A stretch of DNA of 64,000 nucleotides from Vitis vinifera (taxonomy: Eukaryota > Streptophyta > Magnoliopsida > Vitales > Vitaceae), in contig NC_081823.1 in the NCBI RefSeq assembly GCF_030704535.1, positions 26,590,001-26,654,000 of the forward strand, written 5' to 3'. The notes under the pieces are model-generated. The model was given only the letters and a program-made list of their open reading frames with translations, had not been told where the DNA came from and made no database searches. The position numbers and the translations under genes were made by a program. Below, one piece after another: positions 1 to 11,693 of the stretch (the first letter of the stretch is position 1; each line of letters opens with the position of its first letter).

Positions 1-2881
1 AAATAGGTTTTATTTATGGGAAGTATGAGGGAAAAATAAAGTTGAAATAACCACACAAGAATGGAAGAAAAAAGGTTTAAGAAAATAAAAATAAGCAGAG
101 ACCGTGAATTTTAAACTATTTTTCCAAAGGTTCTTCTAAGTAACCCATAGTTGGTGGGGTGATAGTAATAAGATGGAGGCTCCCCCACCCTAGCAATTCC
201 CATATGGGAGTGAAAGCATATAGGGAAAAAAAAAATTATAAAGAGAAAAAGGCAAGTAAAGTATTCTAATACCACAGGCTACAGAGGAAGAAGTGGGTCC
301 CCCAAAAAACCTTCACACTTGAAAGGGGAATATATTCAATTTTTGGGAATAATTCTCCACAGCACATAAAGATGCTTGAAATTCAAGCAAACATGGCCTT
401 AACATTTAAGCCAACCCACTTTTCCACTCCCCCTATAGTTTTTGAAACATATTGAACTAAAAGTTAAATCTTAGCTTTGCTTCAATCACATTTAAAAAAA
501 GGGATATCAACTGTAACACAGTGGTCTAAAGAGAAGAAGAATCTCCATATCTTAAATCTATTGCTTTTCTCATTAATGAGGTGCCATTAATATAAAGCAA
601 ATGGGTACCAATTCTATATCATCCTTATGATATTTCGGGTTTTATTAAAAATCACATGACATGACATTATAACTATTTTTTAAAAAGAAAAAAATTATAT
701 CATGAAGTATTAGCAAAAAATTTGGTCAATTTTTTGTTGGGTCAAATACAGGTCTTAGATGTAAGATTTAGGAGGTGCCAATTACAAGTTTTAAATGTTT
801 GAGGGGGAAAGAATCTTTCCTTTGATTGTCAAAGAAGAAAGCATCTATTCCCTTTTGGATTTAGGCGAGTAGCATGCAATTTCCCTCTTTAGATTTGTAT
901 GATCTGTGGTAGATTTGACATCCTTGCATGGGCTTTATGTGGGTGTGTGTGTGAGGGAGGGAGGGGCGGAGGGAGAGAGAGCTTTATAATGTTCTTACTC
1001 ATCTGCATTTATGTTCTTTTACTAAGGATATGGGCCCCTGTGTCAATGAATTGGGTTTGACTGGCTGCCACTGTTTTCATGAGTTCAATTTGTTTTTTTA
1101 GTCCTTTAATAGATGAAATTAATATGGATCCATTTGTATGACAAATGCTTATGGGAGCTGAGACAATCTTCTATTCCACAAAAGTGATTATATAGAGGGA
1201 GGGAGGTGGTGTTGAGCCCCAAAAAAGCTTTAGAAGTAGAAGAGAGGTCCCCCCAAACCTGTCATCAAAAGCTCCACATTACACCACCCTTTATGCATTG
1301 ATGTTCACTTCCTAAGATCACACCAACCACATACCCTAAAGTTTCTTCCACATTATGTTCTTTTTTCCCCCCCCGCTGCTTTAATTTCTCAAACATATGG
1401 ACAAAAATATAGTCATGGGCAATTTCCATGCCCGTTACCAATATTGATAATTTCATGAAATTGATTATAGTCGCAATTATAAATTATATCGACTTGATAT
1501 ATAGTATTGTTAGAACTTAATATGATATCAAAATCTTATTTTATAAGAGATCATGATTTTGAATTTTTTTATTTATTTATCACCCATATTTATTAATTAA
1601 CTTCACATATGAAAGTTTGAAAAGGGTGTTAGGCTTGTGACTCATATCGGTTTCATATACATCATTGACTTACTATTATCTTTAAATTTGAGCTTAGGCA
1701 TTTGATTAATTTAAAGTGGTAACTTAATAATGACAAGTACAAAATGGTAGTGTATTAATTAAGAATAAATGCAAACTTGAAAGTTTTAAATACAAAATGG
1801 GGTTGGTTATTTAGGGTTTCTAGCTCATTGAAACTTGTAGGGTCATGAGAACCTTTTCTCATCTATTCATTAATCTTAAGTTCATCAGACTCTACGTGGG
1901 GTTTTAGAGCCAAAAATTGAGCTTGAGAGAATTGAAATCCAGTTGATGGATACTTGCAACTTTTGGTCAAGGTACTGATGAGAATTCACATAAAATAAAC
2001 TGGTTGCCACAGACATATTCTTCTGCAGGTATATTCAAGTTCTTCATCCGAGGAGCGATTCATTGCTTAACTCTAATTCACTTATAATAATATGCTGTTT
2101 GTTCTTCTAAGGCATGTTACAGAAAGGAAATGATCAGTCTGTAAGCTTGTGGTCAAATTAAACTTTGGACATTCTCTATACTGACAAAAGGCCTTTGGAG
2201 AGCTAGTATCTCTAGGGATGCATGTATTAAAATATTAATCATATGCATCTAGTATGCATGAAGTATAGTTTCCTGATCATCATACCCTCTTTCCAAAGCC
2301 AAGTGATGATCAAAGTTTAACAGTACTTCCAATTTGTCTAGGCAAGGAAAAATATTATAATCCTATGAGTTTTAGCCCTAATGTATTCAAACATTAGGGT
2401 TTTGGGCTGTCCACAAAATAAGTTCTAATGTTTAGGTATATGATGAAAACATATTTGACTGTGTCAAGTCTCATCCATGAGGCCTTTTTGGTGGTAATGA
2501 CACAAAGCAAGGGTTGAAGCTCTAACCATCATGGCTGATAGATTTATTGGGGCATAATCAGTTAAAAAGGGAGTCGTACTACGAACCAGAAGAAAAAGTG
2601 TGATGCATAATGGCAGTGAGATTATGTTTTAGATGGAACATCAGCATATGGATATATCTATATATGTTCATGGGGTTCAATGGAACAAGGGTAAAGTTCA
2701 ACATTTGCTCATCATGACTGCATGAGAGGTCTCTCTCATATATCTCAATGCTTCAAAAGCTTCACATGGTAGAAGAATAACGCTACATGGATGTACTCTT
2801 CTTTTAGCTGTGACAAAAGATGTACACTAAAAAAACACTACTTAGATGTACAATACACTGATGTACTCTTTGTAAAGGTAA
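1..2881. other. Intergenic region upstream of APL
   Basis: AT-rich non-coding DNA. Reading both strands I see no protein family, no RNA gene and no transposon termini. Short open frames here (for example 1265-1456 on the minus strand) have no recognisable domain. A G-rich tract at 955-973 is listed separately. The last few hundred bases probably hold the APL promoter, but I could not place a TATA box. Confidence 0.6.
955..973 (+). other. Candidate G-quadruplex tract
   Basis: Four runs of three or more G separated by loops of 1, 1 and 4 bases (G runs at 955-957, 959-961, 963-966, 971-973), which meets the usual G3N1-7 definition. It follows a GT-rich stretch and lies about 2.2 kb upstream of the APL start codon. 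Function is not shown. Confidence 0.5.
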
Positions 2882-2980
2882 GGAGAGAGAGAGAGAGAGG
2901 GAGGAAGAGAGAGATAGAGAGAGGGAGGGAGAGAGAGAGAGATATATAGAGAGAGAGAGGGGGAGAGAGAGAGAGAAAGA
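2882..2980. repeat. GA-rich microsatellite upstream of APL
   Basis: Imperfect (GA)n and (GGGA)n purine tract of about 100 bp, ending roughly 240 bp before the APL start codon. A further short GA run directly precedes the ATG (about 3201-3216). In plants such tracts are bound by BPC/GAGA-binding proteins and are common in 5' leaders of developmental genes; that role here is inference. The 109-residue Ser/Leu frame on the minus strand (2804-3133) is a by-product of this repeat. Confidence 0.8.
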
Positions 2981-3217
2981 ATCTTTTGGCAAAGGAAGAG
3001 GCCTGCCTGCCTGCATATTAGAGTAGGGGTTCGCTTTATTTTTGTTTAATATTGTGGAGATTTTCTTTTCTACAGGGCTGGCTTGTCCCCCCGTACTTTC
3101 TATTTGAGAAATCAAAGCCAAACTCTTCTTCAAAAACGCACCCTATTCTTCCCTATTTGCATCGCATTTGTTCTTGAATCTCTTCCTATTCCAGAGCAGC
3201 TGAGAGAGAGATAGAGA

Positions 3218-4953
3218 ATGTTCCATCACAAGAAGCCTTCTACTATGAATTCTCACGATAGACCCATGTGTGTTCAAGGTGACTCTGGCCTTGTCCTCAC
3301 CACCGACCCAAAGCCCCGCCTCCGGTGGACTGTTGAGCTCCATGAACGCTTTGTTGATGCTGTCACTCAGCTTGGAGGACCTGATAGTACCTCTCCTCCC
3401 TAATTCTCACCAATTCTTGTATCTCATATCTTCACGTGTTTCTGTTTTTTTGCGATTGTCCTTGTTTTCTCTTGTTTAATTTGTTTCCTCTTTGCAGAGG
3501 CCACCCCGAAGACCATCATGAGAGTCATGGGTGTAAAAGGTCTCACTCTTTACCATCTCAAGAGCCATCTCCAGGTTTGAACACAACAGAGGATAACAAA
3601 TATTGCGTGCTTCTTTTGCTTTTGATGCATCTGATATTGAGTTGGCTTGATATTTTCTCTTTTCCTTTTCCTTTTCCTTCCTTTTCTTTGTTCATAGAAA
3701 TTCAGGCTTGGAAAGCAGCCACACAAGGAATTCAATGATCACTCAATTAAGGATGGTGAGAGAAGTGTTTCATCTTCCTAGGGTTGTTAAGTTTTTGCAT
3801 GTATCTCCAAATTCAGACTTATAATTTAGCTAATATATAAGTCATTTAATTTTGGTTATTCGGTTTCCATGGCAGCTTCAGCATTAGAACTTCAAAGAAA
3901 CATTGCATCTTCATCTGGGGTGATGAGCCGCAATACCAACGAGTATGTAATCACATACCTCAACAATTCTTTTTTTGGGTGATAGCCAGTGGATGAATTC
4001 TAGTAGGGGAACTGTGTTTTTGAATGTTGAATGAATTTCCTAAGTTTTTTTTTTTTTTTTTCTCCGTATCTTTTTGGGGGTGGGGGGTTTGTGATTTTCT
4101 TGTGGAATGCATGTGTGCTATGGTGGCAGTAACACACATATAACTGATGCGATTAGGATGCAAATGGAGGTGCAAAGAAGGCTTCACGAACAACTGGAGG
4201 TAAGTGCAAAGAACTTCATTTTTCGTGTGCAGGCTATGATCAACAAGAATTCGTTTACGGATCGGTTTTGGTATATGTGTTATATATGTATTGCAGGTCC
4301 AAAGACACCTCCAGTTGAGAATTGAAGCTCAAGGGAAGTACATGCAGACTATACTGGAGAAAGCTTGCCAGACACTTGCAGGTGAAAACATGGCTTTGGG
4401 AAACTACAAGGGTATCGGAAATCAAGGAGTTCCTGACATGGGAGCGATGAAGGATTTCGGTTCTTCCTTGAACTTTCCATCTCTTCAAGACCTAAACATT
4501 TATGGAGGTGACCAGCTTGACCTTCAACAAAGCATGGACAGATCACTTGATGGCTTCATACAGAATACTGAGAACATGTGTTTGGGAAAGAAGAGGCCTA
4601 GCCCTTATAGTGGTAGTGGCAAGAACCCTCTAATCTGGTCTGATGATCTTCGGATGCAAGAACTGGGAACAGCAGCATCCTGTCTAGGCTCTCAAGATGA
4701 TCCATTCAAGGGTGATCAAATTCAAATTGCACCACCATCAATGGATAGAGGAGCTGATATGGATTCCATATCCGACATTTATGAAACAAAGCCAATTCTC
4801 TCTGGTGATCCTATGGGAGAAAAGAAATTTGATGGGTCGGGGTCGGCAAAGCTTGGAAGGCCATCGCCACGTAGAGCACCACTTCCCACAGATAGGATGA
4901 ATCCCATGATCAATGCTGGTGCCATGCCACAAGGAAGAAGTTCATACGGGTGA
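3218..4953 (+). CDS. APL: APL-type MYB-CC transcription factor (six exons)
   Basis: Nuclear regulator of the G2-like/MYB-CC family. In Arabidopsis, APL (At1g79430) is required for phloem identity; the role here is inferred from close similarity. Exons by GT-AG sites and unbroken frame: 3218-3386, 3498-3574, 3698-3755, 3876-3942, 4157-4199, 4297-4953, totalling 1071 bp or 356 aa (Arabidopsis APL, from memory, about 358). The start gives the family N-terminus MFHHKKPS. Residues about 34-90 are the single SHAQKYF-class MYB repeat, ending in SHLQKFR. Residues 125-170 are the MYB-CC coiled coil with the LHEQLE signature at 133-138, split by intron 5. The C-terminal half is low-complexity with conserved family patches (FPSLQDLNIYG, LGKKRPSP, RPSPRRAPL). 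No breaks seen. Splice sites were assigned by eye. Confidence 0.95.
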
Positions 4954-7761
4954 GGCCAAATTACATATTAGATCTAAGTGACCTGAACTATGAGATTTAG
5001 GGTTTTGGTCTTGAAGGCTAGCATTTCACATTAGGGTTTCCGCTCAAATCTGGTATAAAGCCATGCATGGCAGACTTTCAGGTAGAATGTAATCTAACTA
5101 GTACAATTATAACTTTATTATGCTCTTACTACTTGATACTCTTTCTACTCTCATGCATCTCATTCCTAGCTTATCGATTCGGAAATGTATCGCACTATGG
5201 ATGACTGTTTAGTCCATGAAATTTCCACAGAACAATGCTGCTTTACAATTAAGCTAGCTTGCATGAAATATATTCTAGCAACCATGCAAACAGTACTAAT
5301 ATTCTTTTCATCAAACTATTTCCTTTTTCTTCCACTTAAGATCGAACCTTCCTCCACAATTTGCCAGAAAACATTTTCTTTAAGGACAACTTAATTTGTA
5401 GAAAGAGAAAAAGGGGAAAAAAAAAAAAGAAGCGAGGACTTTGAGATTATGGAACCTAAATTTCTTCTGGTGGGGTCTTTTGTTACATAGGACCTTGTCA
5501 TGTTTGGACAGTATGCATTTGTTTTTTGAGGTTACTCATATGAATGCAGCAACCTTTTTCCAACTGTTGCTTTTAAGTTAGTTGCTCATAGTTAGTTAGT
5601 TCCATCATTGGAAACAAATCCATTGGGAAGATAAAAAACAAACAGTGATCACCATTAAAGCAATTAAAGGGTTTTAGGGTTTTGGGGAACACATAAAACA
5701 GTAAACAAAGACACAACCTGGTTAGGTAGGGCTTTCAATTCCTCATTGGGAATTGAATGATGCAAGATTGATAGAAGCTCCTTTTCCTTGAATGAAGAAG
5801 AATTTCCCGTGAGAGAAGCCGACAGAGAGTATCTAACCATCCCTTTTCTTTTGGTGGGTGAGTATCTATCTTTCATGCCCTTTTTCCTCTTTAGAACTCC
5901 ACATTCCTTGGGTATCAAATGAAAAGAACGACTAGGTGCATGACCTATCTCTCATTTCGATCTCATCGGTCGTTTGAAGAACTCTACCTTTCATTAATTT
6001 TTCCAACTCTTGGTTTCTTGGAAAATAGGTTCAATCTAGTATTGTTGTTTTCTTTTTCCTCTACTTTTATCTATATATGATATGTTTTTCTCTTCATTTT
6101 TTCTTAATATCAATCTGAGCTAGCCAATATATGAAAGAACAGAAGATTATCATGGCATCGCAACTCATGAACAATGCATAAAAAACAGTGATTGTAACGC
6201 CGATTAATAATTTTATCTTCATATGGTTAACACATTGATAGCTTTTCCTTTCAAATATCGAGACAATTCTACTATAAGAACAGTGTTATATATGTTAATC
6301 ATACACATTAATCAAAAGTTTATTAGACCCACCTTTAAGATATACATGGGGCCTTGCCATGCATGAAGGACAATTAAAGAGAGAAGTAACCATAAAAAGC
6401 ACATACTTCACCACGTAATCCTTTAACAAATGGTGTAAAAGAATAATGTGATAATACTGCTTGCTTTCTTAAGGTTGATGATGAATGCTGATCAGTCAGT
6501 GCTGGCATAGGATTCATGGAGACCAAAAACCCTAGAGGCTTCCTTCCCTTTAAGAAAAATAGAAAAAGATCCAAGTCTCTTTCCTTCTCTCACACACTCT
6601 CTCTCTCTAGGTTGGTTGTCTATGATTGGACGCATGAAGAGGGTTTCTTTTGCTATGTAGAAAAGATGGCGGTGCAACCACCTTTATCGGTTGCAGGAAA
6701 AAAATTTAAGAGGATGGCTGCAAGTTGGCAACAAAGCTCCCATCACCTCACTCTCCCAATACACACTATACCACTCATAAACAGAGGAAAAGCTAACTAC
6801 TCATTTATTCAGAGGAAAAGCCAAGGCACAGAGAGAGGGAGAGATTTAAAGGTTAGAGCGGGGAGGAGAGAATGCAACGCACTCCCATGCGTGCAGATTC
6901 CGAGGAAGCTTCTATCTTTATGAGGGCAAAGTTGAGTCTGCAATACTATATTAAAAGCTGATGATCAGGGATTGGTTTGCGTATCTTCACAAGTACATGT
7001 TTACCCAGAAACCTATACATAGATTTTTATATATGCCATGATAAGGGTTATCACCTATTATTGCAAATCATCGAAAATATAAAGAAGGCTGAAGGAAGCA
7101 CTTGGTCATGGCGTGGTTTCCCATGTAAATATCATTTGCAGCTCCATATACATATAGAGTACCTTACATTGGATTCTGTCTGCTCAGTCATGACTCCTCT
7201 GTCACAAAGTACGCTGCAGAAGCTTCCTTTGTCCTTCCCCTCTGACACCTCTCCCATAATTTGAGCCAGAGTCGAAGAAAGAAAGTGATGAGTTAGCCAT
7301 GGTTCATCCCTTTTTGGGAAATTAAGAGTATTTTGCACAATGGATCCACTAGAAAGGGGAAAATTATGTCTTGAGGGGTCTGATATGAAACCGTAATGTG
7401 ACTTAGTTGAAAATAATGTCAAAATATCGGCTGGGAAAATACTATGCATGCTGTTTCTATCCATCTTCTTCTTTTTGACGATTGTACATTACCATTAGTT
7501 GGCTTTTAAAGCCTTTTAATAAAGTAAAGAGGCTGATTTCTTCATAAACATGTAACCATAAGATTACCACTAGAAAAGAAAAAGCACCACCGTGCATTTC
7601 GTAATAAATGTAAGAGTAAATCAATCTTCATTCTCCTGTGATACTTTTAGAACATTGTCATACTCCAATGACTATTGAAATCACAAGTGTTTTCTTGTCT
7701 GCATAAATTGAAATCGGCTCTTGAAACTATCAAAGCAACCAAATGAGTTCTGTTTTGAACA

Positions 7762-7978
7762 TAATGGAAGCCATCATGTATCAGGAGGGTTTTTCTATGC
7801 GGAAATCATCATTCCAAAGTCTTGGTGCATCCTGCTTGACAGAATAAGTGTCAGAAAATAAGTTGATCATGATGCAAGCCATCATTTAACAAAACCTTTT
7901 CCTATGTGAAAATCATCATTCTAAGACTTGGTCCAACCTGCTTGAAATTAAAAATGTGTTACAAAATAAGTTGAATGT
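7762..7978. repeat. Degenerate direct duplication, about 110 bp
   Basis: Two neighbouring segments share the order: gaagccatcat or caagccatcat, then aaatcatcattc, then cttggtgcatcctgcttga or cttggtccaacctgcttga, then aaaataagttga. The copies start near 7768 and 7876. Origin unknown. Confidence 0.6.
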
Positions 7979-8580
7979 TAGTTGAGATCTCGACCATAAT
8001 AACTTTCAAATGATGATTGTCATGTGGCATAAACTTCGATCATTGCATGGATCGTGATTAGAGTCCTAATTCATCAGGACCACCAAGTTACAAGGGCAGT
8101 TCATTAATGGGTTTCATTTGTTGAACTTCCTCCTAGAAAGTTCTCGTTAGAAAGCTCATTCAAAAGAGTAGCATATGCTTTCCAAGTTAAGTGTCAAGCA
8201 AATGAAGAATGTGTTATATAGTCAAGGGTATTCAAAGATGCATGCATCTTTGTGGCCGGGCATGGACCAACAATGATAACCTTGCTAAGAGACAGACCTG
8301 TACATGGACAAGAATGGAAAAAGCTAAAGGGTAATCAAATCTATCTATATTCCCCAGATTATTTGTATGTTTTGCCGACATTGAGTGTGGGATTTGTAAG
8401 AAAATGAGGAAAATGAAGCTTCAATATGCTTGGCAACGCAATTTAAATGTGCAAAAAGATAGGGGCTTTGAGTGGAACTCGAATGGGCTTTGATGAAGTG
8501 GTCCTGTGGCAAGGAATGAAACTTTAATGAGCTTAAAGAGATCTCTCAATGGGTCTATGAGAGAGGTCATATGACTCAGA

Positions 8581-8655
8581 GAGTGGTCCTTAGTGGGCTC
8601 TTCGAGTGGTCCTTAGTGGGCTCTTCGAGTGGTCCTTAGTGGGCTCTTCGAGTGG
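8581..8655. repeat. 23-bp minisatellite, three copies plus a partial
   Basis: Three exact 23-bp copies of a unit beginning gagtggtcct start at 8581, 8604 and 8627. A partial fourth copy begins at 8650. Perfect identity suggests recent replication slippage. Confidence 0.9.
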
Positions 8656-9401
8656 CCTCTATGGCCAGGATAGAATCTTTGTTGTTCAACAGATCCAAAA
8701 GATTGCATTCTAAAGGCATTCAAAATGGACCACAAGTAGATTAGTTTAGAGTTTCACAGGAGAGAGTTAGAAAATTTGAATTATTGGTGATCAGTTTCAT
8801 TGCTTTGGTGCCTCTAGCTAAATTTTCCAAATAAATCTTCATTCATACCAAGACAGTTGACCATTTTGCTTCTCACTAAATTTACCAGTCCTTTATGCTA
8901 GTTTGATTGTCAAGAAAACAGAGACAAAGAAGAGAAAAGTATTGAACCTCACACTATGGATAAAAAGAGAAGAAATTTTGGATTCTTATGCAACCAAGTG
9001 GAGAATTATTCTGTTCAAAATCTAATATTGTTAGATAGTTCGGACCCATGGTGTTTGGACTCTTCTGCTACCACATTAGTTGTGTTTTGCAATCAGTCTA
9101 TGAAAAAGAAAACAAGAAAAACTTAACAGGTTGAGTGAAACTTACCCTTTATTGGGATTTAAATGTAAAATCAGGTAATGGTGGATTGCAATGTAGTAGT
9201 AGCTCTGACATATGTTTCTCCATCCATGGAAATTGAAATGAGTCCCACTTCTGTTTCATAGAAATTTTGGATGAATATGCACCCTGCGTAAGGGAACCAA
9301 CAATATAACAGTGAATCTGTCTATGGAAAATCAAACCTACTCACTTTATAAATGTGAATGTATAATGTAATTGAATTGTTAGTTTCTGTAGGGTGTCGGT
9401 G

Positions 9402-10820
9402 TGTCATGCCCTAAAACCCACTCCAAGGGCATGACGGTCATTTCACACCTCAATCCCAAAGGCTCAACATGGAAACAACACAAATATTCATATTATAACT
9501 AGAAAGAAATTTATCAATTACCAAATTCCTATTCAGAGTAATAGGACAAAATTCTAAAGTCTCCGAGCATCAACTTTTTTTAAAAAAACTAACACATCAA
9601 CTAGAGTGTTATTGTCCAAATAACTCAAAACTCAAATAATTCCAATGGAAAATAAATTTTAACATCTAACAATGCTCAAAATAAAGAGAGTTTTGACAAA
9701 AGTCCTAACAAGCCAATTTCCCCTCCTAACCGTCACTCCTCACCCGAACTGAGAGTACTTGAAAAATTATTAACGAAGGGGCATAAGCTTAAAGCTTAAT
9801 AAGGAATATTAATACAGTTTCATTGATAAAACATTTTCAATCATGCTTGTAAATAGGAGATATAACATATACTTATTTTTATAAAAAACTTTTGAGTTCG
9901 AAATACTAATATATTCAAACTTTTCAACAAACTTTCTCATATCCATTTCAAAATAATTTCTCATCAAAACCAAATCAAATGCATTCAAAATATATTATTC
10001 TGGTTATCAAATAACAAATGGTACCCAATTAGGTGGAACTTCACAAATGAGTGACTAGTTTCAAATTTGTTTCATTTAAGGTGAACAAAACCAAAAGTCA
10101 ACAATTATAACCCGTTGACTAGGAGCCATAAAGTCAACTATTATAACCCGTTGACTAGGGCCATATAATATCAACTATTATAACACATTGATTAGGGTAA
10201 TAGAAATGTCAACAATTATAACCCATTGACTAGGGCCATAGGAACTAGAGTCAAACACTTTATTTCATTAATTCAAACTTGCAAAACAAAATATCATATC
10301 TCCAAAATTTTTCACTTTTCATAAAGAAACAAAGAAGATTCTCAAATATATTTTCCATGCAAAACACATATTTGATCCATGCAAAAAGATAAAAATAATA
10401 TTTTTACACTTTTCAAAATACAATATAAAAAGGAAATTATTTTCTTTTGTAAAAATTTGCATTAATTTCCCTTACCTTGAAGAAGCGCTCAAAAACTTGA
10501 AGTGTTTAGCTTGACGAATTTACTCCTCCCACCTAACATAATATCATTCACAATTATCTAAAGGTAAAAATTCGACAATCCTAAAAATATTTTATTTAGC
10601 ATATTAGGGATCTTGATTATTTTTTCATGCTAATATTATTACTACCGTCTAATATTATTTTCATCTTTCTAAATAATAATATAATTTTTTTCAAACTTAT
10701 CTAAATTAAATATTTTAAGAATGTTTATTTGTATTAAACTATTATTACTATTTAATTTATTTATTTTTTCTAACTTATCTAAATTAAATTTTCTAAGAAT
10801 ATTTATTTGTATTAAACTAG
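9402..10820. mobile_element. Decayed, truncated LTR related to the 48.6-61.4 kb gypsy element
   Basis: Starts with tgtcatgccc followed by a cca-aagggcatgacggtcatttcacac block matching the start of the intact LTRs at 48588 and 59138. Colinear similarity continues through the CTCACCCGAACT, ACCCAATTAGGTGG and AATTTCCCTTACC blocks to about 10620. The opposite terminus of the intact LTR (gggcgttaca) is missing, so this copy is truncated or diverged at its right end. No internal coding region adjoins it. It contains short repeats of a gtcaactattata-cccgttgac unit (10096-10240) and a 78-bp direct duplication (about 10694-10820). The right boundary is approximate. Confidence 0.75.
10096..10240. repeat. 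Short tandem repeats inside the LTR remnant
   Basis: Four imperfect copies of a motif reading gtcaac(t/a)attataaccc(g/a)ttgac, spaced about 35-55 bp. The same motif occurs twice in each intact LTR (about 49455-49515 and 60010-60070), so amplification differs between family members. Confidence 0.7.
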
Positions 10821-10829
10821 GGGTGTTTG

Positions 10830-10976
10830 TGATGTCTCACGTCGGATAGGAGAGAAAGTTTTTGGCGCTATATATGTAGAGGCTCCTCTTAACCAAATAG
10901 ACACGTTTTAAAGTTGTGAGGGCCCCTTTGGGTCCAAAGTAGACAATATCTACACGGTTGGGAGCAGACCATTACA
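10830..10976. mobile_element. Small TRIM-like / solo-LTR repeat
   Basis: A 147-bp block running from tgatgtctcacgtcgg to accattaca. It resembles a widespread plant LTR-like repeat family with the order TG-cccacatcgg, ggcctcttaacc, acgcgttttaaa, ggtccaaagcggacaatatctg, ttaca. TG and CA ends are visible but I found no clear target-site duplication. Family assignment is from memory. Confidence 0.45.
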
Positions 10977-11693
10977 CGGTGCCTCCCTTGAAGTGCTGAA
11001 ACAGAAGACCATTCTTAATATCATGCATCTCAAACTTGCACCAATTGCCTATGAGAATAACATAGCAACTAAAAGAAAGGAGTTTTGCATTAACATGTCG
11101 ACATATATTAATGGATCATTGCAAATCCCAGACTCTTCTCCACTGGAAAAGACAGAGCAGCAGAACATGAAGCCGGAAATATTCACCTTTTTCAGAGAAT
11201 CAATTATAGTGACCATTTTTAGAAGATGAAACAACAAAAAAGGTTTCATCAAACATGGGATGATCATACATGAATCAGAAGTAACTGTAAATAGAGAGAA
11301 ATGTAAGGGGATTAGACAAGAAGGAGAAGATAAAAAGTCAAGAGGTTCTTTGAGTGAGTCCGATGAGCTCTGATAACACAAAAAATTGTTGTGGGTACTC
11401 AATATCTAACTTGGGTATGAGATAGGAAAATTAATCTGAGTACAACAATATTAAAAAGGTCATGATGAAAATGCATATATCATGTGTACAACAAATAAAG
11501 AAGAAACTCAGGTTTCCATTGAATTCGTTCTTTCTCTAATATACATGGATATTTCCCACTCTAGTGGGTCCAAAATCGTGACAAATAAATTTGTAACTTC
11601 CAATAAGGGAAGATTAATATAATATTGCTGCCTGAAGATTTATGGCATCATTGTATAATCTTCAACTGATATCCTCAAGATGAATTTTATCAT
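10977..11693. other. Intergenic region 3' of the PPR gene
   Basis: No gene supported. The minus-strand frame at 11049-11402 has no domain. Around 11366 the text gctctgataaca resembles the complement of an initiator-tRNA primer-binding site, so part of this segment may be retrotransposon debris; the rest shows nothing. Confidence 0.5.

Larger units (their letters stand above)
4954..9401. other. Intergenic region between APL and the decayed LTR
   Basis: 4.4 kb with no supported gene. It contains a degenerate duplication near 7760-7975 and a 23-bp minisatellite at 8581-8655. The longest frames (6516-6923 plus strand, 135 codons; 7132-7464 minus; 5664-5918 minus) show no family resemblance and have the base composition of their surroundings, so I treat them as chance frames. 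Confidence 0.6.

Noticed and set aside
2804-3133. 109-codon minus-strand frame rich in Ser and Leu
   Set aside because: It is a translation of the GA microsatellite upstream of APL; no family resemblance.
6516-6923. 135-codon plus-strand frame
   Set aside because: No recognisable domain, low-complexity start, no supporting neighbouring exon; likely chance.
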